From contig JAFWOT010000028.1 in NCBI GenBank assembly GCA_017509785.1, forward strand, positions 62,001 to 126,000: a stretch of 64,000 nucleotides of DNA. Reading direction: 5' to 3'. The notes below the pieces were generated by a model. That model ran no database searches, had not been told where the DNA came from, and was given only the letters and a program-made list of their open reading frames with translations. Below are positions 23,899 to 32,067 of this stretch, in pieces. Within the stretch, counting starts at the first letter, position 1, and each line of letters starts with the position of its first letter. This DNA is from Clostridia bacterium (GTDB lineage: Bacteria > Bacillota > Clostridia > Christensenellales > CAG-138). The translations under genes were made by a program, and so were the position numbers.

Positions 23899-25187
23899 TT
23901 CTTCTCCTCCGCGCAGGCTTCGAGCGCGGCCTTCAGCCGCCCCTGCATGATCGGCCTGCTGTGGCAGCGGGCTCCGCACTCCCATGCCTTAAGGCCGTAT
24001 CCGCGTATGGCGCCGGGGTCGGCGAGCAGCTCGCGCAGCCTCGGCAGGAGCTCTGCCCTATCGGTCACGACGACCGCCGCGCCCTGGTTCTTAAGATGAT
24101 CTATCGAGGCTATCCCCTCCGGCCCGACGGCGAGTATGCACCTTGCCGCCTTCATGTAGTCGACGAGCTTAGTCGAGAACGAATGCCTGACTATGCCCTT
24201 CGACTTCGGCGTGCAGCCGTCCGTGAAAACGAGAACGTCCGCATCCTCCTGTATGGCGGGGATCATATCCCCGGGAACGCCTCCCATGTTTTTCACGGCG
24301 GGGAGATCGAACGCGCGGGCTGCCCTCTTTGAGAGGGCGTCGCGGGTGTAAATGCGAAGCTCCGCCTCCTGCCCGCCGTGCGAAAGCTCCTCGAGCGCTT
24401 TCCCGAGAGCCGCGAGAGTCTTCCATCTGCCGTTGTAGATGTTGCCCGTGTACGTAAATACGACGGGCTTGCCGGGGGAGCTCTTCACCGGAGGCTCGCC
24501 CGTAAAAACCGCTCCCTTCGTCAGGACGCCGCAGTCGATCCCGAATATCCTGTCGTACTCCCGCTTCTGCAGCTCCGTCATGACGAAGACCTTTTCACAG
24601 CTTTTTATCATGCGCTTCATGCCCGGGCGCTTCATGAGCCTGTCGATCCAGTAGAGGGGCGAGAGCCTGAACTGCCTGAGCGTATAAATATCGTCGCCGA
24701 TGAAGCCCACGACCGGCCTGCCGGTGTATTCCATTATGAAGCGGGCGAGCCTCGTAAGGTACATTGAATCGTAGAGGGGTTGGAATATGACGTCCGGAGC
24801 GAAGTCGTCTATGAATTCCTTCAATTCCCTTCCCGCGGGGCGGCCTATGCGCCATATGAGCTCCCTCGCCCAATAGAATATCCTGAGGCGCGATCTGCGG
24901 ATGACGTCAAAGCGGCCGCGCTCGCGGGCGGTCATAACGTCGCCGGAGCCGGCCCCGCCCTTTACGACCTCATGCCCCGAGGGGGCGCTTTTGTCCCTCA
25001 GGTTCCTCAACAGGGATTTTTCGTCTATCTGGAAACAGCGCATGGCGAGCTTGTTGTTCGGCTCGCCGCATTGGCAGTAGATATTTGCAAGCTCCACGCC
25101 CTCCATCCCCTCGAAAAAGTTGGAGAACGTGCTTCCGAAGCTGTTGCTGTTATCCCAAGGCGTATTTGAAAGAATCAGTACCTTCAT
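23895..25187 (-). CDS. glycosyltransferase (GT-B, GT4-like)
   Basis: 430 residues. Starts KVLILSNTPWDNSNSFGSTF, with VVGFIGDDIYTL mid-protein and the donor-half fragments VVFTYTGNIYNGRWKTLAALG and HSFSTKLVDYMKAARCILAVG. The pattern fits glycosyltransferases of capsule loci, but it is more divergent than its neighbours. Starts 3 bp after the GT2 stop and overlaps the next gene by 4 bp, so it is firmly within the operon. Specificity unknown. Confidence 0.78.
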   Translation of the reverse strand: MKVLILSNTPWDNSNSFGSTFSNFFEGMEGVELANIYCQCGEPNNKLAMRCFQIDEKSLLRNLRDKSAPSGHEVVKGGAGSGDVMTARERGRFDVIRRSRLRIFYWARELIWRIGRPAGRELKEFIDDFAPDVIFQPLYDSMYLTRLARFIMEYTGRPVVGFIGDDIYTLRQFRLSPLYWIDRLMKRPGMKRMIKSCEKVFVMTELQKREYDRIFGIDCGVLTKGAVFTGEPPVKSSPGKPVVFTYTGNIYNGRWKTLAALGKALEELSHGGQEAELRIYTRDALSKRAARAFDLPAVKNMGGVPGDMIPAIQEDADVLVFTDGCTPKSKGIVRHSFSTKLVDYMKAARCILAVGPEGIASIDHLKNQGAAVVVTDRAELLPRLRELLADPGAIRGYGLKAWECGARCHSRPIMQGRLKAALEACAEEKK

Positions 25188-25190
25188 TTT

Positions 25191-26219
25191 TCACCCGATG
25201 ATTTTTGAGGCCGCGAGCACAGCAAGATATGAAAGCCCGCGAAGCCGCAGCCTTTGCAGGATGAATACGAGCCTTATGAAGAGGCGCTTGACCTTCCCGT
25301 CAAAATATGGGTACGACACGTAACCCGAGGCGGCCTTCTTCACCCTTTCGGCGGAGAGTATCTCGCGGACGCGCTTCCCCCCTTCGGGGGCGGATGCGGC
25401 CTGACAGGCGTACATCACCGCGTTCCGAAGATAGAGCGAATCCGTATAGCCCATGCAGCTTTCGGGGCAGTTTTCCGATACGAACGCCCTCGCCTGCCTG
25501 TCGATATAGTCAATGATATCCATAAAGGCGGGGTCGAACGTGCCCGTGATGCTTCCGTCGCGCTTTCTGTATCTCAGCGTAGGGCTGTCAACGAAGGCGA
25601 TGCTGCGGGCGTGAGCATAGTAACGGAGATTGAATACGATATCCTCCGCCGTATACCCCTCCGGGAAGCGGACGCCGTATTCGCGGATGAGGCTCAGCCG
25701 ATACAGATTCGAACTGGCGCGCCACGCCCTGCCCCTGCCCATGAGCACCTTCACGGCAAACTCGCGCGGGTCGTCGGTCAGTTCCCCCTTGGGGATGTGC
25801 AGGCATTCGACCCGGGGCTCGCCCGAATCGAAGAATTTAACGTATCTCAGCGGGATGACTGCGTCGACGGTTTGCTTCATCGCGCCGAGGCCGAGCTCCA
25901 GAGCGTTCGGCTCAAGTATGTCGTCAGAATCGAGGAATAACACGAACCTGCCCGCGGCGGCGTCGATCCCTGCGTTTCGCGCGCTTGAAAGACCTCCGTT
26001 GGGCTTATGGATGACGGAAATGCGGGGATCTGCGTCCGCAAGCTCGTCGCAGATCGCGGGAGCGTTGTCGGGGGAGCCGTCGTCCACAAGCACGATCTCC
26101 CAATCCGCAAAGGTCTGGGCCTTAACCGAATCGACCGTTTCACGCAGGTACTTTTCCGTCTTATACACGGGTATGACGACCGATATCATCGGAGTCGCTT
26201 TTGATTCTTTTCCGCTCAT
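25191..26219 (-). CDS. glycosyltransferase family 2
   Basis: 342 residues with a GT-A nucleotide-sugar domain: MISVVIPVYKTEKYLRETV, ILVDDGS-like VLVDDGSPDNAPAICDE, KPNGGLSSARNAGI, and LDSDD (metal-binding DxD). A C-terminal extension of about 120 residues follows. The start at 26219 (MSGKES) makes a 4-bp ATGA overlap with the fusion gene upstream; the six extra codons further upstream are unlikely. Transfers a sugar to the growing repeat unit. Confidence 0.88.
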   Translation of the reverse strand: MSGKESKATPMISVVIPVYKTEKYLRETVDSVKAQTFADWEIVLVDDGSPDNAPAICDELADADPRISVIHKPNGGLSSARNAGIDAAAGRFVLFLDSDDILEPNALELGLGAMKQTVDAVIPLRYVKFFDSGEPRVECLHIPKGELTDDPREFAVKVLMGRGRAWRASSNLYRLSLIREYGVRFPEGYTAEDIVFNLRYYAHARSIAFVDSPTLRYRKRDGSITGTFDPAFMDIIDYIDRQARAFVSENCPESCMGYTDSLYLRNAVMYACQAASAPEGGKRVREILSAERVKKAASGYVSYPYFDGKVKRLFIRLVFILQRLRLRGLSYLAVLAASKIIG

Positions 26220-27967
26220 ATCCCCATTGCTCCGCAAATGATATCGTTGACCTTATCGACGTCGAATATCTCCTCGGCGAGGATGCGCCCTTTCGCGCCC
26301 ATTTCGGCAGCGGCGGCGGGATCCGCCGCGAGCCTTTCCATTGCTTCGGCGAGCGCCTTCACGTCCTTTACGGGGACGAGGAGACCGTTCACGCCGTCCT
26401 TTACCGTTTCGCGGCAGCCGGGTGCGTCCGTCGTGATAACGGCGCGCCCGCAGGCCATGGCCTCAAGCACGGTCTTCGGGGTGCCCTCCCTATACGAGGG
26501 GAGCACGAAAACGGAGCACTGCGCGAGGTACGGGCGGACGTCCTCCTTAAATCCGAAATACTCTACGCCCGCTTTTATATAGGGTTCAATGTCGCCCGGC
26601 TTCAGGGCCGAGGGGTTGGTATCAAACGGGCCGACCAGCATGCACCTTGCCCCGGGGATCCTTTCGAGGATCAGCTTCGAGGCTTCGAGGTACTCCATGA
26701 CGCCCTTGTCGCGTATGAGCCTTGCCGTGCAGAGGAAGCTCGCCCCATCGGGAAGGGGCGTGACCGTGAACCTTTTCGTGTTTACGCCGGAGCCGTGCAG
26801 CATCACGACGTTCAGTCCGCTTATCATGCCGCCCGAGCGGAAGAGCTCCACGTCGCTCCCGTTCTGGAAGAACACCGCGCGGCTGCCCCTGAGGGCCGCC
26901 CTGTATTCCGCCTTCATAAGGGCGCGGATGCAGCGGGTCTTCAGATCCTTCCGCATGAATATGGAGCCCGCCCCCGCGATGAGCGGGTAGACCTCCTTTA
27001 TTTTGAGGCGCCTCGCGGCGAGGCCGCCGTAAATGACCGTCTTTGCCTGGAAAGTGAAGAGCTTATCGGGCTTCAGTTCATGCAGAGTCCTTTTGACGGA
27101 GCGATAGGTTTTGACGTCGGCGAACGGGTTCGCGCCGTTGCGCTTCACGAATATCCGCCTGTACTGCGCGCCCAGTTCCGCGAAACGCTCCCGCCACTTC
27201 TCCTCCGGCTCGTTGCCGCAGGCGACGACCTCGCACCCGCGGGCGATGAACGCCTTTATCATATCGGCGCGGAACCATATGAGCGATGGCGTGTGGCTGC
27301 AGAGTATGACTACCCGCGTACTCTTCCTTCCGCCCTCCTCCGCGGCATTTCCTTCGACAATGCCTTCGCCGCGAATGGCGCTTATGAAGGAGCCGAAGAA
27401 GCATCTGCAGTCGAGAGCGAAGCTCATGTTTTTGACGTACTCGCCGTCGAGCCTCGCCTTTTCGGGGATCTCGAGCTCGTCGCGGCCGCTGATCTGCGCG
27501 AGGCCGGAAAGCCCCGGACGCACGTCGTTTGCGCCGTATTTATCCCTCTCTGCGACGAGATCGTCCTGATTCCAGAGCGCGGGGCGCGGGCCGATGAAGC
27601 TCATATCGCCCTTGAGTATGTTGACGAGCTGCGGGAGCTCGTCGAGCGAAGTCCTCCGCAGGAACCTTCCGACGCGGGTGATGCCGCGCGTATCCGTTAA
27701 AAGATGAGTCGGCACGTCGTGCGGAGCGTCCGCCTTCATGCTGCGGAATTTGTAGAGTTTGAAATACTTTTTGCCTCTGCCCACCCTCTTCTGTGTGAAG
27801 AAGACTCTGCCGGGGTCGTCGATCTCTATCGCGGCTGCAATGAGCAGGAACGCCCATGAGGTCAGGACAAGCCCCAATACGGCAAGGACTATATCGAGTA
27901 TTCTTTTGATTGATCGATTGTACATTCGGTATCTGCCCGGGCTGCTTTCGGCCGGAGGAGGCGTCAC
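26216..27967 (-). CDS. phosphoglycosyl transferase fused to a GT4 glycosyltransferase
   Basis: 583 residues, two enzymes in one chain. Residues about 15-205 form a short (PglC/WcaJ-core type) phosphoglycosyl transferase: one hydrophobic hairpin (20-45), KRVGRGKKYFKLYKFRSMKA, and the catalytic Asp-Glu dyad in RRTSLDELPQLVNILKG followed by MSFIGPRP. It starts repeat-unit synthesis by placing a sugar-phosphate on undecaprenyl phosphate. Residues about 215-580 are a GT4 enzyme (VVILCSHTPSLIWFRADMIKAF, FLCTARLIRDKGVMEYL, REGTPKTVLEAMACGRAVI) that probably adds the second sugar. Reading frame is intact across the junction. ATGA overlaps on both sides. Confidence 0.92.
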   Translation of the reverse strand: MTPPPAESSPGRYRMYNRSIKRILDIVLAVLGLVLTSWAFLLIAAAIEIDDPGRVFFTQKRVGRGKKYFKLYKFRSMKADAPHDVPTHLLTDTRGITRVGRFLRRTSLDELPQLVNILKGDMSFIGPRPALWNQDDLVAERDKYGANDVRPGLSGLAQISGRDELEIPEKARLDGEYVKNMSFALDCRCFFGSFISAIRGEGIVEGNAAEEGGRKSTRVVILCSHTPSLIWFRADMIKAFIARGCEVVACGNEPEEKWRERFAELGAQYRRIFVKRNGANPFADVKTYRSVKRTLHELKPDKLFTFQAKTVIYGGLAARRLKIKEVYPLIAGAGSIFMRKDLKTRCIRALMKAEYRAALRGSRAVFFQNGSDVELFRSGGMISGLNVVMLHGSGVNTKRFTVTPLPDGASFLCTARLIRDKGVMEYLEASKLILERIPGARCMLVGPFDTNPSALKPGDIEPYIKAGVEYFGFKEDVRPYLAQCSVFVLPSYREGTPKTVLEAMACGRAVITTDAPGCRETVKDGVNGLLVPVKDVKALAEAMERLAADPAAAAEMGAKGRILAEEIFDVDKVNDIICGAMGI

Positions 27968-29913
27968 GCCATCCTCATCTCTTCGGTGGTTTTATGAGTG
28001 AAATTCGGAACTATCTCTGCTATGCAGTCGACGACGGCGTTGCTGTTCATCTCGGCAAGCTCACAGAGCTCACTGAGCCTTTCGCTGAACTCGTCGGGAT
28101 CGACCTGCAGTGGGTGGGCCTTGAAAATGCGGCCGTGGGCGGTCTTTTCCATGTCGTTGAGCTCGTCCTCGGTGAGGAGCTCCTCGAACATCTTTTCGCC
28201 GGGCCTTAGGCCGGTGATCTCGATGGGCATGTCCACGTTGGGCTCATAGCCGTGGAACCTTATGACCTTCTCGGCAAGCTCGTATATCTTGACGGGCTCG
28301 CCCATATCGAGCACGTATATCGCGCCCGATTCGCCGAGCGCGCCCGCCTGCAGGACAAGCTGCGCCGCCTCGGGTATCGTCATGAAGTAGCGGGTGATCT
28401 CCTTATCCGTGACGGTCACGGGGCCGCCGTTCTTGATCTGCCTCTCAAAGAGAGGGATGACGCTCCCGTGGGAGCCGAGGACGTTGCCGAAACGGACCGT
28501 CATGCAGCGCATGACGCTCGTCTTCGCGTACTGCTGGACGATCATCTCGGTTATGCGTTTCGTCGCGCCCATCACGTTCGTCGGGTTGACGGCCTTATCC
28601 GTCGAGAGCATAACGAAGCGCTTGACGCCGTGCGAATCGGCGGAGCTGAGCACGTTGAGAGTGCCCGCGACGTTGTTCTTGACGGCTTCGGCGGGGCTGT
28701 CCTCCATGAGGGGGACGTGCTTATGCGCCGCCGTGTGAAGGACTATATCCGGATGGAACTCATCCATTACGGCGTCGAGCCTTGCCTTATCGCGGACGGA
28801 GCCGATCCTTATGACCACGTCGAGCCAGGGGCGGCGCTGCTTCAGCTCACAGTAGAGCTCATAAGCGTTGTTCTCGTAGATATCGAATATGATCATCCTC
28901 GAGGGATAGAACACGGCAGCCTGACGGCAGATCTCCGAGCCGATGGAGCCGCCGCCGCCCGTGATGAGTATGCATTTATGCTCGATGAAGGATTCGACGC
29001 TTCGGACGTCGAGGTCGACCTCCGGGCGGAAGAGCATATCGGTGATGTTGACCTCGTTGAGGTCCTGCATCGTGGGCTTATCATTCAGCTCGGAAAGCGG
29101 GGTCACGAGGCGCACGTGGCAGCCCGTCCCGCGGCAGACGGTGACTATTTCCGCCCTGCGCTTCTGCGTGAGGGACGGAATGGCGATTATTATCTCGCGT
29201 ATATGCTTCTGTTTGACTATGTTCGGGATATCCTCAACGGAGCCGAGCACCTTCACGCCGTCTATGCGCATGCCGCGCTTTGCGGGGTTGTCGTCGATAA
29301 AGCCGGCGGTCACGCAGTCGGGCGCGCTGACGCCGTTCTGGAGCTGTGAATGGACGTACGCCCCGAAATACCCCGCGCCGACTATGAGGGTCGCCTTCCT
29401 GGGACTGTCCGCGCCGGAGCGCGCGTCGGAGATGATCCTGCGGACCACTCTGTACCCGAAGCGGGTGATGAAAACGAATATCCCGATGAATATGCCGGAA
29501 AGTATTATGCCCGTCCTGCCGGTATTGTCAAAACCCCAATCCCGCATAACGGGGATGTACATCAGCACGAAATTGAGCAGGAGGTTCACGACCGTCCCGA
29601 CGCCGACGCCGGCTATCGCCATTATGCCCTCGTTTAGGCCGGAGACGCTCCATATGCTGCTGTACAGCCTGAAGACGCCGAACGAGGCGATGTAGACGGC
29701 GACGAATACCGCCGCCTGAACGTGGGTGAAATAGGGCTCGAGTTCCCCGTTGGGGATGGGCGTCGCGTAGAACAGGGGGCTGTATCCCCCCTCCACCGCC
29801 ATGTGCAGGAACCACACCGCGAAAGCCATCGCCGCGATGCAGCAGACTATATCGAGCAGAATGAGCGACACCACCCGGGCGATCCTCTCCATCTGCGCAT
29901 TCTTTCCGAACAT
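27964..29913 (-). CDS. membrane-bound nucleotide-sugar 4,6-dehydratase (CapD/PglF/WbpM family)
   Basis: 649 residues: four N-terminal membrane segments (about 12-150), a first Rossmann-like fold (KATLIVGAGYFGAYV), and a C-terminal SDR domain with LITGGGGSIGSEICRQA, HTAAHKHVPLMEDSP and STDKAVNPTNVMGATKR (Met-x3-Lys active site). Such enzymes make UDP-4-keto-6-deoxy-GlcNAc, a precursor of bacillosamine or D-QuiNAc/FucNAc type sugars. I start it at 29913, where AGGGGGG precedes the ATG; the longer in-frame reading runs through the promoter. First gene of the capsule operon. Confidence 0.9.
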   Translation of the reverse strand: MFGKNAQMERIARVVSLILLDIVCCIAAMAFAVWFLHMAVEGGYSPLFYATPIPNGELEPYFTHVQAAVFVAVYIASFGVFRLYSSIWSVSGLNEGIMAIAGVGVGTVVNLLLNFVLMYIPVMRDWGFDNTGRTGIILSGIFIGIFVFITRFGYRVVRRIISDARSGADSPRKATLIVGAGYFGAYVHSQLQNGVSAPDCVTAGFIDDNPAKRGMRIDGVKVLGSVEDIPNIVKQKHIREIIIAIPSLTQKRRAEIVTVCRGTGCHVRLVTPLSELNDKPTMQDLNEVNITDMLFRPEVDLDVRSVESFIEHKCILITGGGGSIGSEICRQAAVFYPSRMIIFDIYENNAYELYCELKQRRPWLDVVIRIGSVRDKARLDAVMDEFHPDIVLHTAAHKHVPLMEDSPAEAVKNNVAGTLNVLSSADSHGVKRFVMLSTDKAVNPTNVMGATKRITEMIVQQYAKTSVMRCMTVRFGNVLGSHGSVIPLFERQIKNGGPVTVTDKEITRYFMTIPEAAQLVLQAGALGESGAIYVLDMGEPVKIYELAEKVIRFHGYEPNVDMPIEITGLRPGEKMFEELLTEDELNDMEKTAHGRIFKAHPLQVDPDEFSERLSELCELAEMNSNAVVDCIAEIVPNFTHKTTEEMRMA

Positions 29914-29955
29914 TGAAGCTGCCCCCCTGTAAGTTAGCTTGACGTTTGACTCCCT

Positions 29956-29968
29956 GCGTATAATACGC
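29956..29968. promoter_or_regulatory. 13-bp palindrome at the capsule promoter start site
   Basis: GCGTATAATACGC, a perfect palindrome around a central base, lies at about +2 to +14 relative to the predicted start of the capsule transcript. Candidate operator. Confidence 0.4.
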
Positions 29969-29976
29969 CATCTGCT

Positions 29977-30005
29977 ATTATACATCAAATATTCACACAT
30001 TGCAA
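29977..30005 (-). promoter_or_regulatory. main promoter of the capsule operon
   Basis: TTGCAA, 17-bp spacer, perfect TATAAT on the minus strand. It drives about 16 kb of overlapping genes down to 14091. Confidence 0.75.
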
Positions 30006-30061
30006 CCGCGGAAAATCCCGTCAATGAGGCAGAACGGTGACAGTTTTTTCCCTGCGAGGGC

Positions 30062-30092
30062 AAAATAAAAACCCGGGGGAGCTTCCCCCGGG
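30062..30092 (-). terminator. intrinsic terminator of the B12 operon
   Basis: On the minus strand CCCGGGGGA / TCCCCCGGG stem, then TTTTTATTTT. Confidence 0.92.
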
Positions 30093-30110
30093 AAGGTTCG
30101 GTCTTTTTGT

Positions 30111-30608
30111 TCACCCGCCGTATCCGTCGCCTATATCGGCGCCGAGCTCGCAGGTGTAGAGGAAGGCTATCTCGTCGCCCTCCTCCGGGTAATACAGGGA
30201 GCATCCGATATCCGGGAATTCGCCGTTCACACGGTATTCCCATCCGCTCATCGGGCCGCAGTCGAATTCGTAGAGATTGCAGATCCCCTCGATATAGGCC
30301 GTGTTGTATACGGGCGTGAAGGAGGCTTCGAGATGCATCCCGCGCGAGCGAAGCTCCCGGACGAGTATATCGTAAACCGAATCCCCGTCGTCAAAGCCGA
30401 CCGTCACGGTATCCAGAAGGACGCCGTCCTCCGGGACGAGCTCGAGCTTTTCGGGATCGAGCTCCCCCATATTGGAGAGTATCGTTTTGCAGTCGATGAG
30501 GAGCGTCGCGTGATGCGCGTACTCATCCTTGACCTTCGGCGCCGCGCAAGAGGCGAAAACGAGCAGAGCCGCGAGCGCCGCAAGCAGTGAAAATATCCTT
30601 TTAGCCAT
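30111..30608 (-). CDS. DUF4430 (transcobalamin C-terminal-like) lipoprotein
   Basis: 165 residues. Start at 30608 (MAKRIF, SD GGAGGAG) rather than the upstream ATG. The signal LLAALAALLVFASC has a lipobox with Cys21, so the mature protein is a membrane lipoprotein outside the cell. The rest is one DUF4430-type domain: HATLLIDCKTILSNM, VPEDGVLLDTVTVGFDDGDSVYDILV, and CGPMSGWEYRVNGEFPDIGCS, with paired cysteines. DUF4430 is related to the beta domain of transcobalamin/intrinsic factor. Last gene of the riboswitch-controlled unit, overlapping the toroid gene by 8 bp. Likely a cobalamin- or cobinamide-binding surface lipoprotein. Binding itself is inferred. Confidence 0.88.
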   Translation of the reverse strand: MAKRIFSLLAALAALLVFASCAAPKVKDEYAHHATLLIDCKTILSNMGELDPEKLELVPEDGVLLDTVTVGFDDGDSVYDILVRELRSRGMHLEASFTPVYNTAYIEGICNLYEFDCGPMSGWEYRVNGEFPDIGCSLYYPEEGDEIAFLYTCELGADIGDGYGG

Positions 30609-32067
30609 GGTTTCTCCTCCGGACAAATACCGTTATCGCCGCGACGAGGACAGCGCCCGCCGCGCATATCCCCGCGATGAGCGCGGGCGAGGGGCCTCTC
30701 CCCTCTCCCCCGGGGCTTTCTTCGGGAGCGCCGTTCTCCGTTTCGATCGCGGCGGAGACCGAAGGGGGCTCCTCCGTCGGGGCGGGCGTCTCCCCGGGAG
30801 CGGGATCCGTTCCGACAGCTTCCGTCGCGGGGACCGCGGTCTCCGTGGCGGTTTGCGGAGCCTGAGTGAACTGCGCGGGAGTCTCCTCCGCGGTCCGGGT
30901 ATCTTCGGGCGGAGCCTCCGTCGGAGCCGCCGTCGTCGCGGAGCCGGGGTCATAGGTCGGCTTCGGGGTATCAGTCGGCCTCGGGGTGTTCGTCGGCTTC
31001 GGCGTGTTCGTCGGCTTCGGGGTGTTCGTGGGCTTCGGGGTGTTCGTCGGCTTCGGGGTGTTCGTCGGCTTCGGGGTACTCGTCGGCTTCGGGGTGGCGG
31101 TCGGCTTCGGGGTGGAGCCCGAAACGGGCGAAACGTCGCTCATGTCAAAGAGGGCGTTCCTGCCGTGCTTCATGCGGTCGTAGGCGCAGAGGGCGTAGGC
31201 CGCCTGCTCGGAGGCCATCTGGTTGACTCCGCCGTCCGCCGTGTGGGAAAAGCCGCTTCCCTTATAGAATGCGACGAGCGCGGCAAGAGCGGAGACGCCG
31301 TTCTTTATAAAGCGGGAGTCGCGGTCAGCGTCTATGCCCACCGTCGAGAGCGCGGTCACTACCTGCGCCGAGCTCTCGCAGGTCCTCGTTCCCATTGTCG
31401 AAAAGCCGCCGTCCGCGAGCTGCATCAAGGAGAGCTTCGCGACCCCTCGCCCGATCGCCGAGGAAGCCCTTGCATAGGGGGCGAGCGCGGTGATGACTAT
31501 GGCGGTCACGTCCGGGTCGGGCTCGCTCCCGAGCGACCAGCCGCCGCCGGACTTCTCCTGCGAGAGGAGGAAATCGACGTAATCGTTCTTGGTCGAAGTC
31601 TCGCCGAAGGAGGCTTTGGAATCGAGGGCTAAGAGCGCGTAGGCCGCGCCCGTGACCCCCGCCCTTTTGACCTTCGCCTGATCCTTCAGGGGCTCTACGA
31701 GATCGTACCCCGAAACGCTCCTCGCGTTCCTTCCGATGGATGAGAGCGCGATGACGAGGCGGGAATTTTCCGTGAGCTTGTTGGGGTTCAAAACTCCGCT
31801 CCCGTTTTGGGAAACGAGCTCCTCGACGCCGGAATAATAGTTCGAGCACCACGAGCCCGAGGGGCTGACCTTGCCGCTCCTCGCGAGGGCGAACACGAGC
31901 CATTCGCCGCCGACGGAGCCGAACGACGGGGTCTTCCCCGCAAGGTAGTTTTTGACCCCCGAATAGGCGGCGGAATAATCCGTCGCCGCGAGAGCGGAAA
32001 GCGGCGCGGCCGCCATTATCAATATGGCAAGCAGCGCCGCGAAACTTCTTTTGATCCGGGTTTTCAT
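30601..32067 (-). CDS. membrane-anchored alpha/alpha-toroid surface protein (transcobalamin alpha-domain-like)
   Basis: 488 residues. Signal peptide (1-28); a helical-repeat domain (about 29-310) of the terpenoid-cyclase/prenyltransferase toroid type, with turns such as SGGGWSLGSEPDPDVTAIVI and QLADGGFSTMGTRTCESSAQ; a KPTNTP repeat linker (about 314-370); a Thr/Glu/Pro-rich region; and a C-terminal membrane segment (about 462-482) ending RRRNHG. No LPXTG motif. It lacks the catalytic Asp motifs of cyclases. The alpha6/alpha6 barrel of intrinsic factor and transcobalamin has this fold and contacts B12, and here the gene sits between two DUF4430-type genes under a B12 riboswitch. TAATG overlap with the upstream gene. 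A role in cobalamin capture is a strong inference. Confidence 0.85.
   Translation of the reverse strand: MKTRIKRSFAALLAILIMAAAPLSALAATDYSAAYSGVKNYLAGKTPSFGSVGGEWLVFALARSGKVSPSGSWCSNYYSGVEELVSQNGSGVLNPNKLTENSRLVIALSSIGRNARSVSGYDLVEPLKDQAKVKRAGVTGAAYALLALDSKASFGETSTKNDYVDFLLSQEKSGGGWSLGSEPDPDVTAIVITALAPYARASSAIGRGVAKLSLMQLADGGFSTMGTRTCESSAQVVTALSTVGIDADRDSRFIKNGVSALAALVAFYKGSGFSHTADGGVNQMASEQAAYALCAYDRMKHGRNALFDMSDVSPVSGSTPKPTATPKPTSTPKPTNTPKPTNTPKPTNTPKPTNTPKPTNTPRPTDTPKPTYDPGSATTAAPTEAPPEDTRTAEETPAQFTQAPQTATETAVPATEAVGTDPAPGETPAPTEEPPSVSAAIETENGAPEESPGGEGRGPSPALIAGICAAGAVLVAAITVFVRRRNHG
30955..31115 (-). repeat. KPTNTP linker repeat
   Basis: Tandem 18-bp units (GGGGTGTTCGTCGGCTTC-like on the plus strand), about eight copies with a few substitutions at the ends. 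Confidence 0.88.

Noticed and set aside
26216..27967. Sequencing or assembly artefact joining two genes
   Set aside because: The frame is continuous, the junction has no stop or start signal, and both neighbours show normal 4-bp overlaps.
30601..32067. Terpenoid cyclase or prenyltransferase enzyme
   Set aside because: The toroid repeats are present, but the protein is secreted, membrane anchored by its C-terminus, and lacks the DxDD and similar catalytic motifs.
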